From Lineus longissimus (Eukaryota > Nemertea > Pilidiophora > Heteronemertea > Lineidae): a stretch of 64,000 bases of DNA. This document shows positions 1 to 10,642 of this stretch, one piece after another. Position 1 is the stretch's first letter, and each line of letters starts with the position of its first letter. Under the pieces are notes generated by a model that was given only the letters and a program-made list of their open reading frames with translations, was not told the origin of the DNA and searched no databases. The position numbers and the translations under genes were made by a program. The DNA is taken from the NCBI RefSeq assembly GCF_910592395.1, contig NC_088315.1, forward strand, positions 18,337,808 to 18,401,807, written 5' to 3'.

Positions 1-554
1 GACAAGTAAAAGAAAAAAAAACCTACATCCTATTCTGAGGCCGTTCGTGGAAAACCATTTTTAGACACAACATTTCTATTTATTTGTTGCGCAGCTCAGT
101 AAGCGCCACGCAAACGAGAAAGTTTTGTCACTGCGATCGACACCTGCGATTATAATTGCTGCAATGTGTGACCAAAAATCTCTTGTCTGCAGGTACAGTC
201 ACTACTGGGTTCGATATTGATTTCAAGTCGCTGTGATCGCAAATTCTTGTTGCAGGCACTTGCAATGACCAACACAAACAAGCGTTTTTTGTCGCAAGCA
301 ATCGTAATCGCGGGCCACAGTGATTTAAGTCGTTCGTTTGCTGGGCCTGCTCTGATTGTCATCGTCTCAAATACATACATAAAGAAAAATGCATTCACAC
401 CTACTAGTAGTTGCATCGAATAAAAACTCTTTCCATGCAGCTGGCGAACATCGCCCAAACTTTCTCTCGCTCATACGGTTGGTGAATCATGTTCGCCGAC
501 TGAACAAACTCCTTTGAGGGCTTTGAATCAACACCGCCGGTGCAGGATTTTCCG

Positions 555-845
555 ATTTTGCATCCGGTTATGCATCCGGTTATGCATCCGGTTATGCATC
601 CGGTTATGCATCCGGTTATGCATCCGGTTATGCATCCGGTTATGCATCCGGTTATGCATCCGGTTATGCATCCGGTTATGCATCCGGTTATGCATCCGGT
701 TATGCATCCAGTTATGCATCCGGTTATGCATCTGGTTATGCATCCGGTTATGCATCTGGTTATGCATCCGGTTATGCATCCGGTTATGCATCCGTATGAA
801 TAAGAATACCTTGGTTACCCTGAGGGTGCCTAACCGGATGCAAAA
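555..845. repeat. 12-bp minisatellite inside an inverted repeat
   Basis: About 20 near-perfect copies of ATGCATCCGGTT fill 557-800, with a few CCGG to CCAG or CTGG variants. The array begins with TTTTGCATCCGGTT. The exact reverse complement of that sequence, AACCGGATGCAAAA, occurs once at 832-845, just past the array. The repeat may therefore have expanded within one terminal repeat of a small foldback element (inference). Because 12 is a multiple of 3, every frame through it is open; the resulting MHPV, CIRL and MHNR ORFs are artefacts. Confidence 0.9.
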
Positions 846-1171
846 AATAGAAATCTTGTTCAACGTTCTGACAAATCGTGGTGTTATCAAACATTCTGTC
901 AAACGTGGGAAGCAATTTTTTTTCAAAAGCGAAGAAATTTCTGCATGAAAGAGGTTTTAACACACGAATAGCACACACTAGGACAATGGCCTTTGCTAAC
1001 AATGTGAATAAATGGCCTTCTAAGTATTCCCTGGTGATCTGACGAGGTTGAGGTTCAACGCAATTAGTATCAATGCATGCCTGGTAGTAGGTAATAACTT
1101 CATTTGGTTCAGAGGGTAGCTTAACATCCAGGTTTTTCTCAGGTAGTACACCACTTATCATACTCCAGTCC

Positions 1172-1620
1172 TTAAAGGGGGACTATTGGCAGGTGCTACG
1201 ATGCCAAATTGGTGGTCTTCACATGACTAGTATCATCTGGTATCAAGCACTGTTAAATGTATACACAGTTTGTAAAAATTTGAAATTTGTAATTGAGAAA
1301 TTTGAAAACTATAAATATAAATTTCGACATTGCCGTTGTGTAGTCAGGTGTACAAATACTATGTATACCAAGTTTCAGCAAATTTGTATGCATAATAACT
1401 GCACTACGGCATTGTGTAACACTGCATTTCTATTTTCCTGGACCTCCAGTAATAATGAGTGGTGTACCCCTTTAAGGGTCTGGTTTTGTTTGATTCAGCG
1501 ATAATCATATTCCTCATAAAAGCTTGAATAGTTCCGATTGTGAGATAGGAGAGACACCTATCAGTGAATATGCGTAACTTTCTCAGACCTACCTGGCTCC
1601 TGCCTATAGTGTCCCTTTAA
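1172..1620. mobile_element. TTAA-flanked MITE
   Basis: The left end TTAAAGGGGGACTATTGGCAG pairs with the right end CTGCCTATAGTGTCCCTTTAA, so the element has inverted ends bounded by TTAA. The 449-bp interior has no convincing coding capacity. Related ends recur at 7182-7490, 7487-7688, 11017-11307 and 23835-24070. TTAA target sites are known for the piggyBac and Kolobok superfamilies; which of them mobilises this family cannot be told here. Confidence 0.75.
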
Positions 1621-2273
1621 AAAACAGCAGAGCTAAATGGTGATGCTCTCACTGCTGTACCAGCAGGAATTGTCTTGGAGGTGAAGGATCTGGTGAAAGT
1701 TCTCGTTTTCTTCAGAGGTGTAGATTTTCGGGCACATTTTGTGTACTAAGCGTGATTTGGTGGCAGATCTTGAGTTCTTGCTGTTAAAAGGAAAAGTTTT
1801 AAGAGCAGCCGCAACTGAATGTATAAGTGTCTGGTTGGATTTCATTCAAAGCCTTTCAAACATTTGTTTACCTGGAAATGATTTGGGGTTATTTGAGAAA
1901 GTTAACCAATTTACTGTCAATATGATGATAATTATAATAATTGAGTTCTTATACAGTGCTTTTCCAGGTTTTTCCCTTCTCAAAGCGCTTTTGGGATAGC
2001 ATATTTTTACCCCGGCCACCATAGAAATCAATCGGGGGTTTCAAGGAGCAATCAGAAGGCACTCAGGTGTCACGAAGTGCATGAGAGATTAAGAAATTAC
2101 AGTGGATTGGTGAAAGAACTTTGGATTCCGAGTGACCCTTCTGAGGGAAACGAACGTTGATCAGCTTAGAAACCGATGATCTTGTGGTCTCTTTCTCGGA
2201 TGAATAGCAATTCGTAACTCGTAAGTACGTGTATTCGAATAAAGATTGTGATTTTCCTCTTTTTCTGTTGCAG

Positions 2274-3724
2274 CCAAAGAACGGGTGAACCCGGTGATGA
2301 TCCAATTGTTTGTGAGATCTCACCGTTAATCAGCTTTGCAGGAGAGGTAAGGCTTTTTCGTCTTCTTCTTCTAAGCGTTCAATTATCTTTAATGGCTATA
2401 CATCAAAACCAGGCCTATGTCTCTAATAAACCTGGCTGTCGTCTCTTGTCCATCCTCCCTTGATACCCAGAGCTCTGTCTCCATTGATGCACCATGTGGC
2501 CAGTCTCTCGGTGTCCCAGAGTGGGCCGTTCTGGAGCATTGCAAGAGGATCACACTGTAAGAACCAGGCCCATGTCTCTAATAAACCTGTCATCTCTTGT
2601 TCCTCCCTTGACCCCCAGAGCGTAGTCTCCATTGATGCACCGTGTGGCCATGTGGCCAGTCTCTCGGTGTCCCAGAGTGGGCCGTTCTGGAGCATTGCAA
2701 GAGGATCGCACTGTAAGAACCAGGCCCATGTCTCTAATAAACCTGTCATCTCTTGTTCCTGCCCTGATCCCCAGAGCTTTGTCTCCATCGATGCACCGTA
2801 TGGCCATGCGGCCAGTCTCTCGGTGTACCAGAGTGGACATTCTGGAGTACATTTTCTGGTGTCTGCTCAGATGTTCTGCCCTGGCACCTTCCAGACTCTG
2901 CAATTTTCCTCTTCTTTAGGTGGGCTTTAAAGAAAACCTTAAGTGAAACGTTTAGTAAAATGGGGAGTTTTGAGCGGCCCAGTTAAAACCTAAGGCGGGA
3001 ATAAGCTTCCATTGATAAATGTTAGCAGTTCCAAGTTCCCCTCTGGTAGTTGATTATGTAACCAATGAGCTGCATAAGAAGTAATCACCAATTCAGTTAT
3101 TTTTACCGTATAGAGGCTGGTTAAATAAAGACTTGTGCCACGACTGGATCTCTTCAAGTGTGCCGTAGCCTGTCTTGAGATACCTCCTTTCTGTCCATGT
3201 CTAGGAGAGAGTATGGGGGAAGGCTCAAACAGATGACTGTAACGCATTCCTAAATGCATTGCCTGCAACTTTTTGGGCTCTTGGGCGCAAACTTCTGTTA
3301 ACCCAGAAATCAAATCAAATATCCATCTTTAGAAATCCTGACGCTCATGCGTCTGTGTCCGCTCTATCGAGTTTGGGTGAGTGATTTAGCGACCTCAAAA
3401 CATTGCAGGTCAAGATGTCTGTAGAGGTTCGTCACGTGACGTCACGATGTGACGTTTTGACAGCCACCTGCCAATGCATTTCCTTTACGTTACCACGTGT
3501 GACAGCCAAAATGGCCATGCTAAACCATTGGTAACGTCATCATGTGACGTCAGTGAAGAATCTCTATAGAATGTTGACACTTGTCGCAAAATCTCAAAAG
3601 GTTTCTTTTTCTTGTCTTGCAGAACCTCGAGCATATCGTCGCCAAGAAAGAATTCATTCCACCACTGGAGATCACGACGAACAAGAAGGGAGGATTTGTA
3701 ATCAGGAGCGGGCAGCTGTGTTAG
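2274..3724 (+). CDS. UAP1: UDP-N-acetylglucosamine pyrophosphorylase, last two coding exons (partial)
   Basis: UAP1 makes UDP-GlcNAc from UTP and GlcNAc-1-phosphate in the cytosol, supplying chitin, glycan and O-GlcNAc synthesis. Two exons are visible. Exon 2274-2346 follows a strong acceptor (TTTTTCTGTTGCAG) and ends at GAGAG|GTAAGG. It encodes GEPGDDPIVCEISPLISFAG, matching the family's conserved CEISPLISYAGE block near the C-terminus. The last exon, 3623-3724, follows TTCTTGTCTTGCAG and continues in phase with NLEHIVAKKEFIPPLEI, then 16 more residues and TAG. In the vertebrate enzyme the tail after AGE has about the same length and contains LESYVADKEFHAPL, so the match is good. The exon's first base completes a codon from an upstream exon outside the window. 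The intervening intron holds a 156-bp tandem repeat. I saw no clear poly(A) signal downstream. Confidence 0.9.
2405..2870. repeat. 156-bp tandem repeat (about 3 copies) in UAP1 intron
   Basis: The motif ACCAGGCCCATGTCTCTAAT begins at about 2408 (variant), 2563 and 2719, giving a period of 156 bp. Copies two and three are nearly identical, while the first and the last part of the third have diverged. The repeat lies wholly inside the last UAP1 intron. The ORFs it produces on both strands are repetitive and are not considered genes. Confidence 0.9.
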
Positions 3725-4043
3725 GTTCAGGAAGACTTTTGTGTGAAACGGGACGGACATTTTGAAGAGCTCAGGTCTGGATGCGGAGCGTCTGATGTCA
3801 GCAAAGTTGGAGCTGCACTCAACTCAATGCACACCTCGGCCCTAAGATTGGGAAATGCTAGCTATTTTATGATGAATCTTTTCCTAAGCCAAGTTGGGAT
3901 CCAGGTTGCCGGGTCAATACCGGATGCGGGCCAGGGGTACGGAACACTTCAGAAACCCTACGGTGGCGAAAGGGTTAAAGGCTTGCACCGCTTGCTCAAA
4001 TTTAACATTAGAAATTGATTCCGCGATTTTTCAATGTTGTAAA
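3725..4043 (+). other. Probable UAP1 3' UTR / intergenic
   Basis: This is the sequence directly after the UAP1 stop codon. No AATAAA was seen before the MITE at 4044, so the end of the transcript cannot be placed. No other gene signal is visible. Confidence 0.35.
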
Positions 4044-4226
4044 TACAGCAGAACCTCTCTATTAAGGACACCCTCAGGACTGACAAGTGATGTCCTTATT
4101 TGAGAGGTGTCCTGATAAGAGAGGTCAAATTGAATGGAAACCACCAGTATGGGACCAAAACTAGTGTCCTAAATAGAGAGGGTGTCCGTAATAGAGAGGT
4201 GTCCGCTAAGAGAGGGTCCAATGTGA
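4044..4226. mobile_element. TA-flanked Tc1/mariner-like MITE, copy 1 (diverged)
   Basis: It begins TACAGCAGAACCTCTC and contains repeated GAGAGGTGTCC / AGAGAGGGTGTCC blocks, as in the better copy at 5254-5470. The right terminus has decayed to GGTCCAATGTG. It is non-coding. Confidence 0.7.
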
Positions 4227-4540
4227 TTGCTGTTGAGTACTCTTTAAAGGTAATACTCTGTAGGTAAATAGTTCAGAGTGCAAGAATTGCGTTTGAGAAA
4301 GTTTTCTGATTCATCTGAGGAAGCTTGTAACATTGGTGATTTGATGTGGGTGGGGATGATATACTGATGTGTTTTTTATTTGGCCTTATAGAGCAAGTAA
4401 TGCTGGTGAAACAAAGACAATTAGCAACAAACTTTATTATTTTATTGTTTGCGGTATCACTGCTTAATTATATATCACTAACAATTGTACTACTTACAAA
4501 AAAATTTGGTGTGTGGGCACACATTTTGGAACTCACTTAA

Positions 4541-4679
4541 GATGTCATTGCACATCATCAAAGAAATTGATATACTCAGATTTCACAAAAAAGCAGACAA
4601 TAGTGAAATGAACAACCAGTCTGTCTCAACATGTCAAGCTCGGAGCGACATGCGACTCATTTTGCCATGGCGGGTCACA
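4541..4679. mobile_element. Truncated GTGACCC-type MITE
   Basis: The segment from AAAGAAATTGATATACTCAG to GCGGGTCAC matches the MITE at 19395-19583 in the same orientation but lacks the left terminus. The right end has the family's TIR (GACATGCGACTCATTTTG). TTAA-type MITE ends (TTAAAGGGGAAC) follow at 4726 and 4862. Confidence 0.7.
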
Positions 4680-5253
4680 AATATGCAAACAGACGAGCTC
4701 GTACTGTGAGAAACCTTGTTTTTGTTAAAGGGGAACACACTCACTGTGGCAACATGACGTGTTTGTTTACGTCAGTTGTGGAAAGACACATCTCCACTCT
4801 CTGCGCTTTTGGGCAGCTGTGCTCAGTACATTCCTCCCTACACCTGCTGACTCCGCATCTCTTAAAGGGGAACTATAGACAGGAATTTGGTGTCAAATTG
4901 GAGGTCTTCTGGTGACGAATATGCTGGGGGTAATTGACAATGACTGATTCAGCAATAATTATACATCGTTTACTGTGCCAACGCTATATAGTCTGTTTAA
5001 CGATGCATGTACAAATTGCATATCTTACATGTAAAAGGCCTATGTGTAATGCCGCTCAACCAGCTAAAATGTCTCAACACAGTATGTCCGTTAAGTTTAC
5101 AATCCCTGATCACGTCCAAAAGGTCATCAATTGCGCCACAGTTCAATTGATTAATAGTTGAGTGTGATCAAACTACGTCATTTCCAATCAGAGTTTGTAA
5201 ATTTTAACATATTCCTCTTACTAACTTGAATAGTTTGATGTATAGTGACTTAA

Positions 5254-5470
5254 TACAGTAGAACCTCTCTATTAAGGACACCCTTTGGACTGACAAGTAC
5301 TGTCCTTAATAGAGAGGTGTCTGGATTAGAGAGGTCAAATTGAATGGAAACAATGAATTTGGGACCAAGAGGTTGTCCCTAATAGAGAGGGTGTCCTTAA
5401 TAGAGAGGGTGTCCCTCATAGATAGGTTGTCCTTAATAGAGAGGTGTCCGGTAAGGACGGTTCCACTGTA
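5254..5470. mobile_element. TA-flanked Tc1/mariner-like MITE, copy 2
   Basis: The ends TACAGTAGAACC and GGTTCCACTGTA are 12-bp inverted repeats with one mismatch, starting and ending in TA as expected for Tc1/mariner-type target sites. The interior consists of degenerate direct repeats of a TAGAGAGG(G)TGTCC motif, at least six of them. No ORF of note. Confidence 0.8.
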
Positions 5471-5726
5471 TAATGTAATTGCTTCTCCCTCTGGGCTCCC
5501 TTCAAGTTGTCGAAAGAGTCGTACTTAAATTTAAATTGAACAAAATATAGTATTGGTGGAGGCAAGGACGGTTCATGTATCATTCTGGTGTGGGGATAAA
5601 TGATTGAGATCATTGAGAGTATTAAAAACATTGGCTTAAGGAATTGATATCTCACTGTCGATATCTGTTGTCTCACCAAAACCGCAAGGGTGGAGCTAAA
5701 ATGTAGACCTACGCCGAGGTTTTAGC

Positions 5727-5970
5727 CAACATCCCGAGTGGTTTTGTCGGGACGATCAATACCGACAGTAAGGTATCATGTTCTATTCTAAAACATCTCA
5801 AATTGAACAACGAATAATGTGGTTTTAAATGCTTTTTGACTCCTTCCATATTTTGCACCAACCCTTGCGGCTATGGTTGCCTGACCCAAACCGCTGAACT
5901 CAAAATGAGGTTTCGTTGGCACATAGTTCATTTATGTACAACACTACACGTAGTTCGTTCTAAATCCCGT
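5727..5970. repeat. Local direct repeat, copy 1 (partner 6645-6882)
   Basis: Shared blocks in the same order in both copies include TTCTATTCTAAAACATCTCA, CCATATTTTGCACCAACCC and GTTGGCACATAGT, with moderate divergence. The GAGTGG/GAGCGGTTTT(G) start also matches. A related inverted snippet lies at about 5665-5700. Probably two insertions of one unclassified element. Confidence 0.7.
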
Positions 5971-6644
5971 TGTTGTAAAATTGCGTTTATAGACTCTGAC
6001 TGTGTTTGTGTGCTCCCCTTACGGGCTAATGTTACAGAAAATCACGAAAGCATATTTTGGGCAAACATTTGCAATTGTCACAAAAATTTCACAGTTTAGA
6101 GTAATTTGGTAGATAGTGTTTTAGAACTGCCTGAATATATGACTTTTAGAGGGTCTTGAACTTAGCCAGCTTATCCGTAGAATTATTTTGAATTATACAA
6201 TTTGTGTTCAGTCAGACACAAATGAGCATGAATGATACTACAATACCAGGCTATACTAGCCATTAAATTATGCAACAATGTGATTATTTGATTAAAAACT
6301 AATTTGATTAGTTTTAGTTTTAGTTTTAGTGTTTGTATGAAATGTTTTATTGAGAGAAAAGATATGATGTGAGAAAATCAGGTTTGCCAATGACTCATAA
6401 AGACTAGTCTTTCTTGATTCTTGGTTCTATTTAACTTTGTCTGAAGTTATTTGCAGAAGTAGCGCAGATTTGCTGTAATGGAAATCCAGGCTGCATGGAT
6501 TTGTTTTTGTACTTGAGACCGGGCTGGTGCAACATTGCTTGTAAAGTCACCTCAGGGCTTGAGTTAAAGGTTCTTGATTTACTGAAAAAAACTACACCTC
6601 GGTCATGCATTTTTTTGATGCGATGCACATTTTAGCTCCACCCG

Positions 6645-6882
6645 AGCGGTTTTGGTGAGACAAATCAATACTGACAGTAAGGTAACGAATTCTATTCTAA
6701 AACATCTCAAAAAAGGTAACGAATAATGTGTTTTCAAATGCTTTTTGTCTGTTTCCATATTTTGCACCAACCCAAGCGGTTTCGGTTGCCTAACCATAAC
6801 CGCTGAATTCAAAACGAGGCTTTGTTGGCACATAGTGCATTTACACTGTAAACTGCGGTTCATTGTAAATCTAGATGTTTTT
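6645..6882. repeat. Local direct repeat, copy 2 (partner 5727-5970)
   Basis: See 5727-5970. The unit is AT-rich and non-coding. The 5971-6644 interval between the copies shows nothing I recognise. Confidence 0.7.
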
Positions 6883-7181
6883 GAATAATTAACTAAATTG
6901 AGCCTTTTCTTGATTGTCTCAATCATTAATATGTATCTATGCTATGTGATTTGGGTTGCTAGTTATCTTCTGACTTAACAGCGTTAGCTTGTCATTATTT
7001 TGGATATGGTGCCAAATATATAATAATATCAGAACACCAAGATATTTATTGACATACTTGTTGTGTTATTTGTTCTTATTCTTCCCCTGGAAGTGTGCCC
7101 CTTGTTAAACTGTTACTGCAGCAATGGCCTCAGAGACTTGTAAATTTTCTTGCACCAAAAAATTGCAAGTCTGCAGCTGGC

Positions 7182-7490
7182 TTAAAGGGCCAACTTAGGC
7201 ACAAGATATGATGTATTTTTGTGCAATATGGCTTCCAGCAGGACCACAACTTCTCCTAACAGGATTATTGAAAACTCTTTCAACTGAGATAAACAATGCT
7301 CTAGAACTGAGTGTAACCTTAGACCTGCCAGAAATTTGCAAGTCGGACCCCCAAACTGCCTTCCAACACTGGTGAAAATTGCTATCAGAGAACAGCATCA
7401 GTGTAATACTACAAGTGGCGGCGCATGGTGTCAAGTTGGCACATTATCCTCCTGGCCAGGTAAATCACACGCCCCAAGTTGTCCCTTTAA
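7182..7490. mobile_element. TTAA-flanked MITE
   Basis: The left end is TTAAAGGGCCAACTTAGGCA and the right end is AAGTTGTCCCTTTAA. The interior is similar to 11017-11307 (shared ATGGCTTCCAG, AGTGGCGGCGCATGGTG and TATCCTCCTGGCCAGG). The two are therefore copies of one TTAA-bounded subfamily of about 300 bp. Confidence 0.8.
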
Positions 7491-7688
7491 AGTAGGACTA
7501 CAGGAAGGGTCTAGGGGGATATGATTGGTGGCCCAAGTGACCAGCAGGTAAAGTAACTGACCTGGATAACCACTTCTCGTACAACTGAAATTGAGTGCTG
7601 GGTTACTGTGAGATAGCAGAGCCACCTATTGGCAAATTTGTGTAACTCGGTCTAGCCCATATGGCCCTTGCCTCTAGTCTCCCTTTAA
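7487..7688. mobile_element. TTAA-flanked MITE, abutting the previous copy
   Basis: It shares the TTAA at 7487-7490 with the preceding MITE and ends TTGCCTCTAGTCTCCCTTTAA. Its right part (GAGATAGCAGAGCCACCTAT) matches the right end of the 1172-1620 element. One MITE appears to have inserted at the TTAA boundary of another. Confidence 0.65.
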
Positions 7689-8680
7689 GACCCTCACCAG
7701 CTGCTGCAAATGGATCAGCACTGTCAAGATGTACGTGCCTCGGGAGTCCCTTGGGAGAACATGGCTACATTGTCCCTTGATTGAACAATCTACAGTGGAT
7801 GTGAGACATCCCTGTTCAAGAAGAATAAATGGTTAATTAGCACTGATATCGATATTTCGCTTTAGCATCAATCAGATTATGTATCTATCATTACGTTCCA
7901 AAATTTTCAATATCTTAGCGTCGCTTGTGTTTGCCCTGAAAATCCATGCATCCAAAACTGACACAAAATGATATATCACTACTTCATCTCATCACTACTA
8001 TAATGGACGCAGAGCTGAAATAGTTTGTCACACATCTCCTCCGTCAGTTAGGATCGGATGACCTCGAAACTTTTCCTGAAAGTCGTGGTTGATATGGAGA
8101 TGGTCCTCGCCGGGTTAAATGGGTAAACTTTGCAGCGATCTCGGAGAAATAGCATTTTTTGTTCTTTCTATGTATGGGCATACTCATTAACATAAGGGGC
8201 CATTTCAGCAGGTCTGATTTGCATATGGGGCCATCTATTAAATCAAAAGTGTGGGATTATACAAAATAAGCCGGGAAAGTATTGGGGCCACTATATGTAA
8301 AGCATTCATCCATCTCCGCAATTTTCCTCCTTTATTTTGGTCGTATTCTTTCACCTTACGTTGTTAATCGCTCTTAATTTTTTCGAAGTAGGCCTACCGT
8401 ATGGGAATATTCATCACGTGATACACGTCACATAATAACAAAACCGCCTCACCCGACCCAAGCACTGGGCGCAAAGTAGCGCACAGCTCCCTATATGAAT
8501 ACCCGGGGCAAATATAAAATATGATATAAAATCCCGATTAACATTTCTTTACTGCAATAAAAACAGGCTAACCACTGCAGATTAACAAGTAAGTGAGTGT
8601 TCCGGAACGAGTGGAGTCCGTGCGGAGGGTGTCGAAAAAACCCTAGGCGAACTACTTCCTCCGTCTGGTGCTGCCACCCA
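7689..8680. other. Intergenic, no gene seen
   Basis: This is AT-rich non-coding sequence. Around 8258-8310 is a motif (AAGCCGGGAAAGTATTGGGG) that recurs near 63480. No ORF or splice pattern could be supported. Confidence 0.5.
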
Positions 8681-8689
8681 CTATGCTCG

Positions 8690-8845
8690 TAGCCTGGTAC
8701 CACTGGCCACCGTCAGACGACGCTGTTGTGTTTGACCTATTTTGACTTTTGTATTGACGGGACGGACAATACAAAAGTCAATACAAAAGTCAAAATAGGT
8801 CAAACACAACAGCGTCGTCTGACGGTGGCCAGTGGTACCAGGCTA
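8690..8845. mobile_element. 156-bp palindromic foldback element with 9-bp TSD
   Basis: Two 69-bp arms (8690-8758 and 8777-8845) are exact reverse complements by eye, separated by an 18-nt loop. The arm starts TAGCCTGGTACCACTGG. The element is flanked on both sides by the direct repeat CTATGCTCG (8681-8689 and 8846-8854), a 9-bp target-site duplication. The length of the duplication fits Mutator-like elements. The flanking host sequence is itself a dispersed repeat with a reverse-complement relative at 63373-63452 that lacks the palindrome, that is, an empty site. Confidence 0.9.
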
Positions 8846-8850
8846 CTATG

Positions 8851-8936
8851 CTCGCGGCATTTGTTGTACTAAGTTCGTAACTTCACGCCATTGCCTCTTC
8901 ACCATTCGCGAAATAGTTCGTCAAAATGGAGTGAAG
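8851..8936 (+). repeat. Dispersed repeat, inverted relative at 63373-63452
   Basis: CGGCATTTGTTGTACTAAG and ATTCGCGAAATAGTTCGTC occur here and, as reverse complements and in matching order, at 63373-63452. Just downstream, 8990-9120 shares short blocks (GTGAACTCACACAACTGT, AGTGGCGCCGGTGTGAATAA) with 27680-27722 and 28560-28620. Confidence 0.75.
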
Positions 8937-9120
8937 TTTGATTTTTCCGGTCACAACCCCTCAGACCAATCAACCCATAATATGTAAAGAGCAAGCTCTA
9001 GTGAACTCACACAACTGTATGTCCCAGCAGACGATTTTTAAATACATATGATGTCCAACACCCGCACTTCAGTGGCGCCGGTGTGAATAAATATACTTGT
9101 GTGAATGGTCAGTGGCTCAT

Positions 9121-9731
9121 GACGTCCCTATAACCAATGTTCATAAATCATAAAGTCCCTCAATATCTGTGTCATGGCGTTCCATCGGCATTTCCACCTG
9201 CCATCACTCGATGACGTCACCAGAACAATCGCCGTCTCGTTCGCGGCATTTCTCATTCGCTGAACAGCCGAGACACCTGCCATTGATATAGCCTGATGGC
9301 TGCTAGCTAGCTGATCGTGGTGGGAAAAAAACACGATTTGACCAGCCATAACTCTCAGCTAGACAGGCGGAGCAGCATAAGCTATCAATTCATCTGAGCG
9401 CACCCACCAACGCGAAAACGGACCACTTTCAATCGCTCGGTGCGCAAACTTGAACTTGAATTAAATTTTTTTTGCCATGTGTGAATACCACTCGCTATAA
9501 ATTTCAACAATCATGTTACGTCACGTACACTCGTTTAAAAATACCACAAAAGCCAAGTTTCCGCGCAGTTATGTCACTTGTTGTCCGACTCCTATTTATC
9601 CGACCGTGACCTCAGTATTTGACCAATCAGCTTTATATCGTGAGCATTTTCGTGTATGGGTCAATGAATTTGACAATCACAATTTGAATAGATGAGTGGT
9701 TTGGTAAGCTCTCTGACGTAATGTACTCAAT
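9121..9731. other. Intergenic or upstream region, no gene supported
   Basis: Short ORFs occur on both strands but none has splice or similarity support. A stop codon (TGA 9714-9716) in frame with the start of the following gene model marks where its coding region can begin. Confidence 0.4.
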
Positions 9732-10642
9732 ATGTTTGAATTTGGCTGTGCTCCTGGTATTGACAGACCGGTTTTGGGAACACAAGCGTTCAGTTGTGTC
9801 GACGCCAAGTCGAAGCACTGGTTCAACATTGGTGAGTTCAGCCTGATTTCTCCACAACTTTTTCTCCCCAAATTTTGCGACTGTTGTCTGATACAATGTA
9901 CAATCTTATCTTATCTTTTCATTTTCATTTCTTGCAGACGCCAGACACGTTGTCCTGTCTAGCACACCCAATGCTGCCCAACCTGTTTATCACAAGATAC
10001 GACGTGAACACCATGGTGAGTTATTTTTCTCTATCAAAACTTCCTTGATCGCAAATACATGTATTCTTTTGAAACTTCTGATCTCTGCAGCAGTGGCGGA
10101 TCCAGAAATTTGGGAAAGCAGTGGGGGGGGGGGGGGGGGCGCTGCCCCACCAATGAGAACTCATGATAGAACCAAAGGTGCAATCCTGAAAATGAGGGGG
10201 AGGGTTCTTGAGGAGAGGTGCCCTAAAATATCAAAGAGGGACGACTCATGCGGGACCCCTAAATCCGCCACTGCTGTTCTGAATATTTCCACACTCGGCT
10301 CAGCTGACCTTTGAAAGGAGGACATTGTTAGACCATACCCTATCTATGGTACTATATCGTTCTGGCAGCAAGAAATTGAGACGATCAGTCACGTCTGCCA
10401 TGTTTTATGACGTCACACGCCACGTGCTTGGCGCAATGTGTCACGTGCTCTATCACATTCTATCTCTGAACCAATCAGCCCTTGATACTGTGACATGTGA
10501 TATGTATGATGAGGACCTTGACCGGATCAGAAAGATAAGGCATACAATCGAAGTAGTTCAGAGACATTTACATGAAGACATGGCAGAAATTACCAATCGT
10601 CTCGGTGATCACTATAAAATCCTAAAGGCTAGAGGGAGGTAA
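9732..10642 (+). CDS. Unrecognised small protein, three-exon gene model (113 aa)
   Basis: I do not recognise this protein. Three exons join in a continuous frame. Exon 9732-9831 ends ACATTG|GTGAGT; exon 9938-10015 has a strong acceptor (TTTCATTTCTTGCAG) and ends CCATG|GTGAGT; exon 10479-10642 follows TCTCTGAACCAATCAG and ends in TAA. The phases (1, 1) agree at both joins, which random ORFs rarely do. The start is the first ATG after an in-frame stop at 9714, in a weak context, so an additional upstream exon is possible. The product has no signal peptide or membrane segment. The N-terminal half is mixed (GCAPGIDRPVLGTQAF) and the C-terminal 50 residues (LDRIRKIRHTIEVVQRH, then LHEDMAEITNRLGDH) look helical and charged, perhaps coiled coil. 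A hAT-like MITE lies in the second intron, and the end of the last exon is duplicated in inverted form downstream. Confidence 0.5.
10091..10273. mobile_element. hAT-like MITE with poly-G tract
   Basis: The ends CAGTGGCGGAT and ATCCGCCACTG are perfect 11-bp inverted repeats with one extra base each side matching less well. The interior begins with a run of about 18 G. The CAGTGGCGGAT terminus is familiar from small hAT-type elements in animals (recalled, not checked). Flanking 8-mers (CTCTGCAG / CTGTTCTG) match at only 5 of 8 positions, so the target duplication is uncertain. It sits in the second intron of the small gene. Confidence 0.65.

Larger units (their letters stand above)
1..2273 (+). 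other. Probable UAP1 intron (left part)
   Basis: No exon could be recognised here. The stretch lies immediately 5' of a UAP1 exon that begins in mid-codon, so it is most simply read as the intron before that exon. It holds a 12-bp minisatellite (555-800), a TTAA-flanked MITE (1172-1620) and otherwise unassigned sequence at 1-554, 846-1171 and 1621-2273. The preceding UAP1 exon was looked for and not found, so it should lie beyond the left edge. Confidence 0.5.

Noticed and set aside
514-948. ORFs of 144, 132 and 87 codons over the 12-bp repeat
   Set aside because: They are translations of a 12-bp tandem repeat, which is open in every frame; no start context, splice site or non-repetitive domain.
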